From the NCBI GenBank assembly GCA_944383015.1, contig CALWOC010000006.1, forward strand, positions 1-64,000: DNA of 64,000 nt, in the 5' to 3' direction. Positions 1 through 7,554 of the stretch are shown one piece after another. Under the pieces are notes generated by a model, which saw only the letters and a list, made by a program, of their open reading frames with translations, did no database searches and was not told the origin of the DNA. Source of the DNA: an uncultured Clostridia bacterium. Its GTDB lineage: Bacteria > Bacillota > Clostridia > TANB77 > CAG-465. Numbering within the stretch: the stretch's first letter is position 1; each line of letters begins with the position of its first letter. A program made the translations under genes and the position numbers.

Positions 1-159
1 ACTTTTCAATGTGCTTTTTTACATTTTCTGGATAATGTTTTCATATTCTATTTTTTCATAGATTACTTTACACTATCTTTTATATTCAATCTCATTATCT
101 CACAAATAAAAAATTATTTCAACAATTTATATGTATTAAGACTATAATATAGAAATAGA

Positions 160-188
160 AAAAAATAAAGAGGCTAATTTGCCTCTTT
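160..188 (-). terminator. Terminator of the 174-797 gene
   Basis: An 8-bp stem AAAGAGGC/GCCTCTTT with a six-base loop is followed on the minus strand by ATTTTT. It overlaps the last codons of the gene. I see no gene in positions 1-159. Confidence 0.8.
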
Positions 189-797
189 AATAAAAAACGT
201 TATATTTGTTTTATCTTTAGCGGTTCTTCCTTTGATTATATCTATATTTATTGGATCATTTATATATTTGCTGATTGCATCTTCTATTTCATTTTTTATA
301 TTAATAATTATTTTATATAAATTATTAGATTTAATTCTGTTTCCAAATATTTCAAATTCTAAAGATGATACCGCAGTATGATTTTTCTTCCTTTTCCTTT
401 TATTCTCACAAGCTAAAATCTTTAAGTTCAAATATACGTTTCTTAATATTTTTACTATTTCAGAGTCGTCAGGATTACTTGGAAGTTCTAATACTTCTTC
501 GCCAATTATAGAATAAGATTTAGTTTTTGAAAAAATTTCTTCTTTTTTCTCTAGTCCTCTATTTTTTAATTTGCAATATAAAATACCAGGCTCATTATTA
601 AAGTAGTTACCAAAAGCATACATATTAATTATTTTAGTTATAATATTATTTCTCTCTTGATTTGTTAACTTTCTTGTAGTTTTATATATTAGAATTTCTT
701 TATTACTCACATTAAATATAATATCTGCATCCCATTTTACCTTTGAATCATCATATTGTAAAATACCAGAAGATTTATCTATTTTAACATAATTCAT
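174..797 (-). CDS. Unknown protein, paralogue family member (subfamily A)
   Basis: A 207-residue cytoplasmic protein with no signal peptide or membrane segment; I recognise no named domain. It resembles the protein at 2749-3393. Both have an N-terminal strand segment (NKEILIY here, DKSIRLY there), then LT-x2-E(R/K) and a helix ending Y-x-F, then a later stretch ELP(S/R)-x5-(E/L)-x-LR-x2-Y. The same N-terminal module appears in the proteins at 1522, 18976 and 19752. The start overlaps the stop of the upstream gene as ATGA, so translation is probably coupled and the two form an operon. The function is unknown. Confidence 0.8.
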   Translation of the reverse strand: MNYVKIDKSSGILQYDDSKVKWDADIIFNVSNKEILIYKTTRKLTNQERNNIITKIINMYAFGNYFNNEPGILYCKLKNRGLEKKEEIFSKTKSYSIIGEEVLELPSNPDDSEIVKILRNVYLNLKILACENKRKRKKNHTAVSSLEFEIFGNRIKSNNLYKIIINIKNEIEDAISKYINDPINIDIIKGRTAKDKTNITFFIKEAN

Positions 798-1406
798 ATA
801 GCAAATCCTCCTTTAACGTTATTTTTACATATAATATAAGTTAAATCGTCAGAAATTTTTCTTATAGATGACTTATCTATATTCTTTGGAAAATTTTTAT
901 CTGAAATTAAAATATGTTTAAGCATTTCTTTATACTCACTTTGATAGGCTATATCAATATTTTTTATAGTGATAAATTGCTTACTATCATCTTTTGAAAA
1001 CTCGAGTATTTTATTATAGTTTTCTCTTAAATTAGTAATAATTTTATTTTCATCAGATGTTTTTTCATAATCTAATATAATACTTGCAAGTAGAGAATGT
1101 TTTGCAGTAAAAGAAGCCATTTTAAAATCTTGTTCACCACAAAATAGTACTCTAAATTTATAAAAATACCTCATTTTACTATCATTATACCAATTTATTG
1201 AAGTAGTTTTTTTACCCATTGAACTATATTTTAAATAGTTTGGATTTTCAAATCTTTCAAAAAATAAAAAATTAAGTAAATAATTTATTGCTTTTAATTT
1301 CTCTTGTGAAGAGCTCCCGACTTTTAATGTTTTTAATTCTGACTACGTCCCACTTATAATCGATGATATAATCGACTAAATTTTTAATTTGTTCTTTCTT
1401 TTCCAT
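794..1406 (-). CDS. Unknown protein read through a +1 shift at a CGG codon
   Basis: Translation begins at ATG 1406 after AAGGAGG, which lies 5 bases upstream. It runs 29 codons (MEKKEQIKNLVDYIIDYK...) to CGG at 1317-1319; staying in this frame hits TAA 15 codons later. Dropping the C and continuing as GGG AGC TCT TCA opens a frame with no stop down to TGA at 794, giving a 203-residue protein. The interval is 613 bases, that is 3n+1. The joined sequence is helical and unrecognised (GSSSQEKLKAINYLL follows the shift). It overlaps the next gene by ATGA. A genuine pseudogene or a sequence error is possible, but three other genes here break at the same codon. Confidence 0.7.
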
Positions 1407-1467
1407 ATGAACCTCCTTAATTATTAAATTTTTTTCTTTTGGACTAAATATATTATAATGCGTATAA

Positions 1468-1496
1468 ATTTTATCATATTTTCTTTTTTATGTCAA
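1468..1496 (-). promoter_or_regulatory. Sigma-A promoter of the 1406-174 operon
   Basis: TTGACA at 1496-1491, a 17-base spacer, and TAAAAT at 1473-1468 on the minus strand. Confidence 0.8.
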
Positions 1497-1500
1497 GTAA

Positions 1501-1531
1501 ACAAAATGAACTAGAATATTTCTAGTTCATT
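1501..1531 (-). terminator. Terminator of the 1522-2121 gene
   Basis: A perfect 12-bp stem AATGAACTAGAA / TTCTAGTTCATT with a 3-base loop is followed by TTGTTT on the minus strand. The stem includes the last codons of the gene. Confidence 0.8.
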
Positions 1532-2121
1532 CTTGTTAATATAATTTTAGAATCACGCTTGTTTACTTCTAAATCATATCTTTTAGCTTTAAGTATATTC
1601 CTTTGAATTTTTTCAATATAGTAAATAAGATCTGCTCTTTGTTCAACATTTAGTTTATACTCTATTGGAATTACAACAACTTTACTTTTGTTAGTTTTTA
1701 CTGAATCATAAAAACGTTTTAAAACTCTAAATAACTTGTTTGTAGATATTTTAGCGTAATTAGATTCTAAATACTCTTTTAAAATTGAATCTTGCTTAGA
1801 TACATCTAGTGTATATACGTCATTAGATTTCTGAGTGCTATCTACAAATTTAAAGTCTTCTAAACAATACGAAATTGTAAAATGAAAAATAGACTTAAAA
1901 AGTAAAGTATATTCTTTAAGAATTTCTTCAATTATTGCCAGTCTTTCGTTTTTTAATAACTCTGTATGACTATTACTTGTTATCTCAATGATTTCTTTAT
2001 CAATTACAAAGTAAAGATTAAATTCCTTTCCATTTTTTAGTTTTACTTCTGCTGGGACCTCATTATCCCTTGAAAGTCTCCTTTTAATAAAGCTTCTTTT
2101 TAATGTTACATTAGCTTCCAT
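1522..2121 (-). CDS. Unknown protein, paralogue family member (subfamily B)
   Basis: A 199-residue soluble protein with its own promoter, RBS (GGAGG) and terminator. Its central motif DFKFVDS corresponds to EYKFIDV in the protein at 18976 and TFDFVDV in that at 19752. All three then carry a region with a repeated I-x2-(Y/L)-L pattern and a C-terminal helix of the type Y-x2-I-x3-(L/I)-R/K. The N-terminal part (FNLYFVIDKEIIEI, later NERLAIIEEILKEY) matches the strand-plus-helix module of the family. The function is unknown. It is probably expressed singly. Confidence 0.8.
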   Translation of the reverse strand: MEANVTLKRSFIKRRLSRDNEVPAEVKLKNGKEFNLYFVIDKEIIEITSNSHTELLKNERLAIIEEILKEYTLLFKSIFHFTISYCLEDFKFVDSTQKSNDVYTLDVSKQDSILKEYLESNYAKISTNKLFRVLKRFYDSVKTNKSKVVVIPIEYKLNVEQRADLIYYIEKIQRNILKAKRYDLEVNKRDSKIILTRMN

Positions 2122-2180
2122 TATAACATACCTCCTCTTTTCATTAGCATAGGATGTAAATATATTTTTGTACGTAAAAG

Positions 2181-2209
2181 ATTATATCATATTTATGTAA
2201 ACATTGCAA
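2181..2209 (-). promoter_or_regulatory. Promoter of the 1522-2121 gene
   Basis: TTGCAA at 2209-2204, a 17-base spacer, and TATAAT at 2186-2181. Confidence 0.75.
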
Positions 2210-2222
2210 GAAAAACAAAATA

Positions 2223-2251
2223 AAAGCCTAGAATTTTATATTCTAAGCTTA
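2223..2251 (-). terminator. Terminator of the YneA-like gene
   Basis: Stem AAGC(T)TAGAAT / ATTCTAGGCTT on the minus strand, followed by TTATTTTGTTTTT. Confidence 0.75.
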
Positions 2252-2266
2252 AAATAATATGTTAAG

Positions 2267-2548
2267 TTAATTATAAATTGGAAGCATAATAGTTTGTCCT
2301 TCATATATTACTGACTCGCTCATATTGTTTATTTCTTTTATATCTGTTATTACTTTTCTAATATAAATATCTCTATTTTTACTACAGATATTAGATGCTA
2401 TATTCCATAAAGTGTCATTAGCATTAACTGTATAATTATACGTTTGGTACTCTGTTTTTGCTAATTGATAAGAAATAACGGTTTTAAAAAGAAATATAAG
2501 TACTAAGATAAATAATATATTTTTTATCATTTTCTTTAAATTTTTCAT
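2267..2548 (-). CDS. YneA-like membrane LysM protein (SOS cell-division inhibitor)
   Basis: A 93-residue protein with a single N-terminal membrane segment (residues about 9-27) and a small external LysM domain (about 37-91; YTVNANDTLWNIA ... GQTIMLPI). This architecture and length match YneA, the SOS-induced inhibitor of cell division in Bacillus and relatives. The upstream promoter carries two LexA-type operators, which independently supports an SOS role. YneA proteins delay division during DNA damage. No lexA or other SOS gene lies in the window. The start is the ATG after GAGGTGATT. The alternative is an unrelated small LysM protein, but the operators make that less likely. Confidence 0.8.
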   Translation of the reverse strand: MKNLKKMIKNILFILVLIFLFKTVISYQLAKTEYQTYNYTVNANDTLWNIASNICSKNRDIYIRKVITDIKEINNMSESVIYEGQTIMLPIYN

Positions 2549-2561
2549 ATAATCACCTCTG

Positions 2562-2617
2562 CAAACGTTTGTTCTTTTTGCTAATTAAATTATATCAAAA
2601 GAACATTTGTTTGTCAA
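2562..2617 (-). promoter_or_regulatory. Consensus promoter with two LexA operators
   Basis: TTGACA (2617-2612), a 17-base spacer and TATAAT (2594-2589) form a perfect sigma-A promoter. One LexA-like box, CAAACAAATGTTCT on the minus strand (2613-2600), overlaps the -35 end and spacer. A second, AGAACAAACGTTTG (2575-2562), lies just downstream of the -10. Both fit the Firmicute LexA/DinR consensus CGAAC-RNRY-GTTYC apart from the outer bases and one G to A in the left arm of the upstream box. Tight SOS repression is expected. Confidence 0.85.
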
Positions 2618-2649
2618 TATAAATATTTTAAAAATTTAAAATTTCTATT

Positions 2650-2715
2650 AATAATTTGCGAAGCTTTTTTTATTTAATTTATATATGTAGTTCACAAATA
2701 ATGTATTTAACATTA
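2650..2715. repeat. Intergenic repeat, copy 1
   Basis: The plus strand carries TTTGCGAAGCTTTTTTTATT and then ATATATGTAGTTCACAAATAAT. A related copy lies at 7402-7458 with the same order and spacing: TTGCGAAGCT, an AT-rich stretch, then ATATGTAxTTCACAxATAAT. The second part can fold as a hairpin. Its function is unknown. Confidence 0.5.
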
Positions 2716-2720
2716 TATCG

Positions 2721-2752
2721 ATAAAAAAATAAAGATATTCTCATATCTCTAT
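2721..2752 (-). terminator. Terminator after the 2749-3393 gene
   Basis: Stem AGATAT/ATATCT with flanking AATAGAG..CTTTATT pairing, followed by a run of T on the minus strand. Confidence 0.7.
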
Positions 2753-3393
2753 TTTTTGTCTAATATTTTTACTGCTTTTTTAGGAACTATAAATATTCTT
2801 TTATTTCCTCCCAAAATACCATTTCTTTTAAAAAGAATACAGTTTTCTCTCTTCTTTTTTAATTTTTCATCATTTTCAAACATATAAATTATTACTTTAA
2901 ATACATCTTTAAAATCTGGCATAATTCCATTAAAAGCTATACATATTGGTCTATTCCCTATTTCATTCAAATTTCTTGATAACATATCATATATTTCTCT
3001 TATTCTAAGAAGCTTTTCTGGTTCATCTTTTTGCCTTGGAATCTCAAATATCAATTCTCCAAGAATTCCTTTTGACTCTCCATCAATGTTATTAAACTCA
3101 TGATAAGTATAGCCATTTTCTTTTACAACAAAATCTTCTATCTTCACATTTTTATATTCATTATCTATCTCTCTTAAAGGATAAAAATAATATTTATCTA
3201 ATATAGCATAATATATAATTTCTTTTTCCTCAAACGTTAATATTCGTGGTACATCATATAGTCTTATAGATTTATCTTCTATATCTATCCTATAACTAAT
3301 CTTTAAATCACAATTAACATTTATATTTGTCTTACTATATAAAATCAATTCTTTTCCTATAGCAACACGTTTATCTAGATCATTAATTACCAT
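2749..3393 (-). CDS. Unknown protein, paralogue family member (subfamily A)
   Basis: About 214 residues, soluble, with no recognised domain. It is the closest relative in the window of the protein at 174-797: DKSIRLY-x6-LTFEEK with a following helix ending YYF, then FEIPRQKDEP-x-KLLRIREIY. I chose ATG 3393 with GAAGAG upstream. A TTG at 3408 is in frame, but GGTGG abuts it directly, which is too close for a normal RBS. The gene overlaps the end of the yigZ-family gene by about 11 bases and is probably cotranscribed with it. The function is unknown. Confidence 0.75.
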   Translation of the reverse strand: MVINDLDKRVAIGKELILYSKTNINVNCDLKISYRIDIEDKSIRLYDVPRILTFEEKEIIYYAILDKYYFYPLREIDNEYKNVKIEDFVVKENGYTYHEFNNIDGESKGILGELIFEIPRQKDEPEKLLRIREIYDMLSRNLNEIGNRPICIAFNGIMPDFKDVFKVIIYMFENDEKLKKKRENCILFKRNGILGGNKRIFIVPKKAVKILDKK

Positions 3394-4009
3394 ATCTAAT
3401 CTCTTCAACCACCTTTTTTATATAATCAAATTTAAAATCTACAATTTTTAAACTTATATATACATTCTCTTTAAATTCACAATTTATGACTTTTACAAAT
3501 TCATCGCAAATATAATTTTCAAGCTTATTTTTTATAATATTATAATCATTATATGTACAGTTAAATGAATAATCAATATAGTTATATATTTCTTTCTTTT
3601 TACACATATCAATACATGCTCTAGCACCATTTAAATATGCCCTTGAAAGAGGTCCTGCACCAAGTAATATTCCACCAAAATATCTAACAATTATGATACA
3701 AACATTTGTTATAGCTTCTTTTTCAAGTAGCTCATATATTGCTTTAGTTCCTGTACCTTTCGGCTCTCCATCATCTGAAAATCTAATATTTGTTACATTA
3801 TTACTAAGATAAGAATATATATATACTACATGTCTTGCTTGCAAATTGTCTTTTCTTATTTGATCTATCTTATCTAAAGCTTCTTGTTCATTATCTATGT
3901 AAAATAAATATGATATAAATTTAGATTGTTTTTGAACAATTAAACTATCACAAATTTGATTATATTTGCCATTTAAATCTGTTTTATTTTCTAAGTAGTA
4001 ATATTTCAC
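3383..4009 (-). CDS. YigZ/IMPACT family protein
   Basis: A 208-residue member of the YigZ (UPF0029) family. The signature is clear: SDDGEPKGTG at about residue 78, then RYFGGILLGAGPLSRAY at about 108-124, followed by the usual smaller C-terminal ferredoxin-like domain. IMPACT/YigZ proteins are linked to translation control, but the bacterial role is poorly defined. The start is GTG 4009, with AGGTGAT upstream. The gene follows clpX's terminator and has a promoter (TTGCTT, 17 bases, TATAAT with an extended -10 TG). Confidence 0.9.
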   Translation of the reverse strand: MKYYYLENKTDLNGKYNQICDSLIVQKQSKFISYLFYIDNEQEALDKIDQIRKDNLQARHVVYIYSYLSNNVTNIRFSDDGEPKGTGTKAIYELLEKEAITNVCIIIVRYFGGILLGAGPLSRAYLNGARACIDMCKKKEIYNYIDYSFNCTYNDYNIIKNKLENYICDEFVKVINCEFKENVYISLKIVDFKFDYIKKVVEEIRYGN

Positions 4010-4053
4010 TATATCACCTATAAAATTCCTTTTTCATATTATATCAAACAAAA

Positions 4054-4080
4054 TAATAAAAAAGCAAGGTCTCCCTTACT
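4054..4080 (-). terminator. Terminator of the tig-clpP-clpX operon
   Basis: Stem AGTAAGG / CCTTGCT (one G-U pair), loop GAGA, then TTTTTTATT on the minus strand. Confidence 0.85.
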
Positions 4081-5359
4081 TTTTATTTTCTGCCATAACA
4101 TATTTTGGCTTATCATGATTTGTAACTACATCTTTTGTAATAACACATTTTACTATATCTTTATTTGACGGTACTTCATACATAGCATCTATCATGACAT
4201 TTTCCATAATTGCTCTAAGTCCTCTTGCACCAGTCTTTCTCTCAACTGCGCATTCAACAATTGCATTTAAAGCATCATCATCAATATCAAGCTCTACATT
4301 ATCCATCTTAAATAATTTCTTATACTGCTTTAATAAAGCATTTTTAGGCTTTGTAACAATATCTATAAGAGCTTCTTCAGATAATTGATTTAAACTTGTT
4401 ATTATAGGTAATCTACCTATCAACTCTGGAATAAGTCCAAACTTAACAATATCTTGTGGCTGTACTTGTGAAAATATCTTTCCAATGTCAAGCTCCTTTT
4501 TAGATTCAACTTTAGCTCCAAATCCCATTGTCTTTGTATCTAAACGAGCTTCTATGATTTTTTCAAGTCCGTCAAAAGCTCCTCCACATATAAATAGTAT
4601 ATTTGTTGTATCAATTTTTAAAAATTCTTGCTGTGGATGTTTTCTTCCACCTTGCGGAGGCACATTTGCAACAGTTCCTTCAATTATTTTTAAAAGAGCT
4701 TGTTGTACTCCCTCACCACTAACATCTCTTGTTATTGATACATTTTCACTCTTTCTAGATATTTTATCTAGTTCATCTATATATATAATTCCTTTTTCCG
4801 CTTTTTTTATATCATAGTCTGCTGCTTGAATAAGTCTTAAAAGAATATTTTCCACATCCTCGCCAACATAACCTGCTTCCGTTAATGTTGTTGCATCAGC
4901 AATTGCAAACGGAACATGCAATATTTTTGCAAGTGTTTGTGCAAGTAATGTCTTTCCACATCCAGTTGGACCAAGTAGTAAAATGTTGCTCTTTTGAACT
5001 TCAACATCATCTAATTTGTCCATATTTCTTATTCTTTTATAATGATTATATACTGCTACAGATAAAACTTTTTTTGCTTCATCTTGCCCAATTACATACT
5101 CATCTAAAACATTTTTTATTGCTTCTGGAGATGGTAACTCTTCTGTAGAAACTAAGTCTTTTGCTCCCATACTATCTTCTTGAGTTAGATTTTCTTCGTC
5201 TTTCATTATTTTATGACAAATCTCAACACACTCATCGCAAATATAAACACTATTAGGTCCCTCGATTAATTTGTCTACTTCTTGTCTTAATCTTCCACAA
5301 AATGAGCAAAATATTGGCTTTTGGTTATGATTACCATTATTTGTACCCTTATTTGCCAT
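4076..5359 (-). CDS. clpX: ClpX, ATPase subunit of the Clp protease
   Basis: 427 residues, a typical length. The N-terminal zinc-binding domain has C18, C21, C41 and C44. The AAA+ domain has Walker A GPTGCGKT (130-137), Walker [11 protein letters not shown], and the MGFGA loop corresponding to the IGF loop that docks on ClpP. ClpX unfolds tagged substrates and feeds them to ClpP in the cytoplasm. It starts one base after the clpP stop, so the pair is translationally linked. The order tig-clpP-clpX is conserved in many bacteria. Confidence 0.98.
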   Translation of the reverse strand: MANKGTNNGNHNQKPIFCSFCGRLRQEVDKLIEGPNSVYICDECVEICHKIMKDEENLTQEDSMGAKDLVSTEELPSPEAIKNVLDEYVIGQDEAKKVLSVAVYNHYKRIRNMDKLDDVEVQKSNILLLGPTGCGKTLLAQTLAKILHVPFAIADATTLTEAGYVGEDVENILLRLIQAADYDIKKAEKGIIYIDELDKISRKSENVSITRDVSGEGVQQALLKIIEGTVANVPPQGGRKHPQQEFLKIDTTNILFICGGAFDGLEKIIEARLDTKTMGFGAKVESKKELDIGKIFSQVQPQDIVKFGLIPELIGRLPIITSLNQLSEEALIDIVTKPKNALLKQYKKLFKMDNVELDIDDDALNAIVECAVERKTGARGLRAIMENVMIDAMYEVPSNKDIVKCVITKDVVTNHDKPKYVMAENKK

Positions 5360-5360
5360 A

Positions 5361-5984
5361 TTATTTATTCTCCTTACCTATATTATTTATATTATCCATG
5401 ACCTCATCAATAAGTCCATATTCTTTGGCTTCTTGTGCAGTCATATAATGGTCTCTTTCTGTGTCTTTTTGAATTGTTTCAATTGATTGACCAGTTCTTT
5501 CGCTCAATACTTTATTAAGTTTCTCTCTTGTTTTTACCATGTGATCTGCATGTATTTTTATTTCAGTTGTCTGTCCTGAAAGACCGCCACCACCAATTAA
5601 TGGTTGATGAATCAATATTTCAGAATTTGGTAGAGCATATCTTTTTCCTTTAGTACCAGCAGCCAAAAGTACTGATCCCATTGAAGCAGCCATACCAACA
5701 CAAATAGTACATACATCTGATTTTATATACTGCATAGTATCATATATAGCCATACCATCTGTTATACTACCACCAGGTGTATTTAAATACAAATAAATAT
5801 CTTTTCCTGGGTCTTCAGCATCTAAGAAAAGTAATTGTGCTATAACTACTGATGCAGATGCACTATCAACTGGTTCTGAAAGAAATATTATCCTTTCTTT
5901 TAAAAGTCTTGAGAAAATATCATAAGATCTTTCTCCTTTACTTGTTTGTTCAATTACATATGGAACTAAACTATTGTCAATCAT
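5361..5984 (-). CDS. clpP: ClpP, serine protease subunit
   Basis: 207 residues. The catalytic triad is visible as S101 (GMAASMG), H126 (LIHQPL) and D178 (DTERDHY). The loop after the His (IGGGGLSG) is three residues longer than in E. coli ClpP, which accounts for the shifted Asp. The processing region is short, as in Firmicutes. It forms the barrel-shaped peptidase that works with ClpX, encoded immediately downstream, for general and regulated proteolysis. The RBS is AGGAGG, upstream of ATG 5984. Confidence 0.98.
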   Translation of the reverse strand: MIDNSLVPYVIEQTSKGERSYDIFSRLLKERIIFLSEPVDSASASVVIAQLLFLDAEDPGKDIYLYLNTPGGSITDGMAIYDTMQYIKSDVCTICVGMAASMGSVLLAAGTKGKRYALPNSEILIHQPLIGGGGLSGQTTEIKIHADHMVKTREKLNKVLSERTGQSIETIQKDTERDHYMTAQEAKEYGLIDEVMDNINNIGKENK

Positions 5985-6005
5985 ACGTTAAACCTCCTAA
6001 AATTA

Positions 6006-7295
6006 TTATTTTTCTACAATGCTATCTGTTATAACTTTTAATGTTTTTTCATGAATTAATTCTTGTTTCATATAATTTCTAGCATTTTCATTTTTAAGTA
6101 GAGATTCTTCATCTTTTGCACCATATTGAGCAGCAAGCTCTTTTATCTTTGTATCAATATCTTCATCTGAAACTTCTACTTTTTCTTGAGTTGCAACAGC
6201 TTCAAGACCTAAATTTAATTTTATTCTCTTTTCTGCTTGACCTCTCATTTCTTTTTTATAGTCTTCAAGTGACATTCCCATATATTGTAAATATTGATCA
6301 ATATTTAGACCTTGATATGATAAATTAGCATTCATCTCTTCTACCATTTTTTCTACTTCTTCATCAATCATTCCATCAGGAATTGTAACTTCAACTTTCT
6401 CTATAAATTTTTCTATTGCTTCTTGTTCTTTTTCAGCTTTAGCTTGATTTTCTTTTCTTTGTTTTACTTTTTTATTTACATCTTTTCTGTATTCTTCTAA
6501 AGTATCAAATTCAGAAATATCTTTTGCAAATTCATCATCAAGTTCAGGTAATATCTTTTCTTTTATTTCATGTAATTTTACTTTAAATGTAGCATCTTTT
6601 CCTGCTAAATCTGTTGCATGATATTCCTCTGGGAACTTAACATTTATATCTCTTTCTTCATCAACTTTCATTCCTATCATTTGATCTTCAAAACCAGGAA
6701 TAAATTGACCAGATCCGATAGTAAGTTCAAAATTTTCTGCTTTTCCACCTTCAAATGCTTTTTCATCAACAAATCCTTCAAAGTCAATAACAGAAATATC
6801 TCCATTTTTTAATTCTCTAGCTTTATCTTCAACAGTAACAATTCTTGCATTCTTTTCTCTTGTTCTTTCTATTTCTTCCTCAACTTCTTTTTTTGTTACT
6901 CTAGTGCTTACTTTTTTAACTTCTATTCCTTTATAATCTGAAACTTTAGCTTCAGGTTTTACACATACATTTACAACAAATATAAAATCTTTATCTTTTC
7001 CTATTTGTTTTATATCAAGTTCAGGTCTAGAAACTATATCAAGATTATTTTCAATTACAGCTGTTTTATATGCCTCGTCAACTGTATTTTCTATAACATA
7101 TTCATATAATATAGCTTCTCCATATGTTTTTTCAACAACTGCTCTTGGAACCATTCCATTTCTAAATCCTGGTACTTTAAATTTTTTGGCATTTTGTTTA
7201 AAAGCTTTATCAAGCTCTACATTAAATTGTTCTTTATCCATTGTAAACTCTATTTCTACAACAGAATTCTCTTTTTTCTCTAATTTAACATTCAT
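6006..7295 (-). CDS. tig: Trigger factor, ribosome-bound chaperone and prolyl isomerase
   Basis: 429 residues. The N-terminal ribosome-binding domain has the signature PGFRNGMVPR near residue 45. A central FKBP-like isomerase domain follows (about 155-240; DFEGFVD ... FIPGFEDQMIG), then a long helical C-terminal domain that cradles nascent chains. It is the first gene of the operon with clpP and clpX, coupling folding and degradation of new proteins. The promoter lies about 45 bases upstream. Confidence 0.98.
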   Translation of the reverse strand: MNVKLEKKENSVVEIEFTMDKEQFNVELDKAFKQNAKKFKVPGFRNGMVPRAVVEKTYGEAILYEYVIENTVDEAYKTAVIENNLDIVSRPELDIKQIGKDKDFIFVVNVCVKPEAKVSDYKGIEVKKVSTRVTKKEVEEEIERTREKNARIVTVEDKARELKNGDISVIDFEGFVDEKAFEGGKAENFELTIGSGQFIPGFEDQMIGMKVDEERDINVKFPEEYHATDLAGKDATFKVKLHEIKEKILPELDDEFAKDISEFDTLEEYRKDVNKKVKQRKENQAKAEKEQEAIEKFIEKVEVTIPDGMIDEEVEKMVEEMNANLSYQGLNIDQYLQYMGMSLEDYKKEMRGQAEKRIKLNLGLEAVATQEKVEVSDEDIDTKIKELAAQYGAKDEESLLKNENARNYMKQELIHEKTLKVITDSIVEK

Positions 7296-7338
7296 TTTAA
7301 TTCCTCCATTACATAATATTTGGTATTTTAACTACTAT

Positions 7339-7366
7339 ATTATATCATAAAATATATATTTTTCAA
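7339..7366 (-). promoter_or_regulatory. Promoter of tig-clpP-clpX
   Basis: TTGAAA at 7366-7361, a 16-base spacer, and TATAAT at 7344-7339. I see no CtsR heptanucleotide tandem near it. Confidence 0.7.
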
Positions 7367-7401
7367 CCCCTTTTACCAATAATATCCTATTGATTTTATA
7401 T

Positions 7402-7458
7402 GTTGCGAAGCTGTATTTATTCATGCAATTATATGTATTTCACATATAATATACATTA
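7402..7458. repeat. Intergenic repeat, copy 2
   Basis: TTGCGAAGCT, then an AT-rich stretch, then a perfect hairpin ATTATATGT-ATTTC-ACATATAAT on the plus strand. Copy 1 is at 2650-2715. A partial match to the hairpin half (TTGTACTTCACATATTATATA) sits on the marR promoter near 18909. Confidence 0.55.
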
Positions 7459-7478
7459 CATCAATTTATAAAAATTAA

Positions 7479-7554
7479 AGAGCTGATTTTAATTAAGCTC
7501 TATTTTTTACAAAAATATATAAAAATGAAGATAAACTAAAAGTTTACCTTCATT
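7479..7554 (-). terminator. Two tandem terminators of the glucan synthase operon
   Basis: The first hairpin (7524-7554) pairs AATGAAGGTAAAC with GTTTATCTTCATT and is followed by TTTATAT. The second (7479-7501) pairs AGAGCT with AGCTCT and is followed by TTAATTTTT. Confidence 0.75.
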
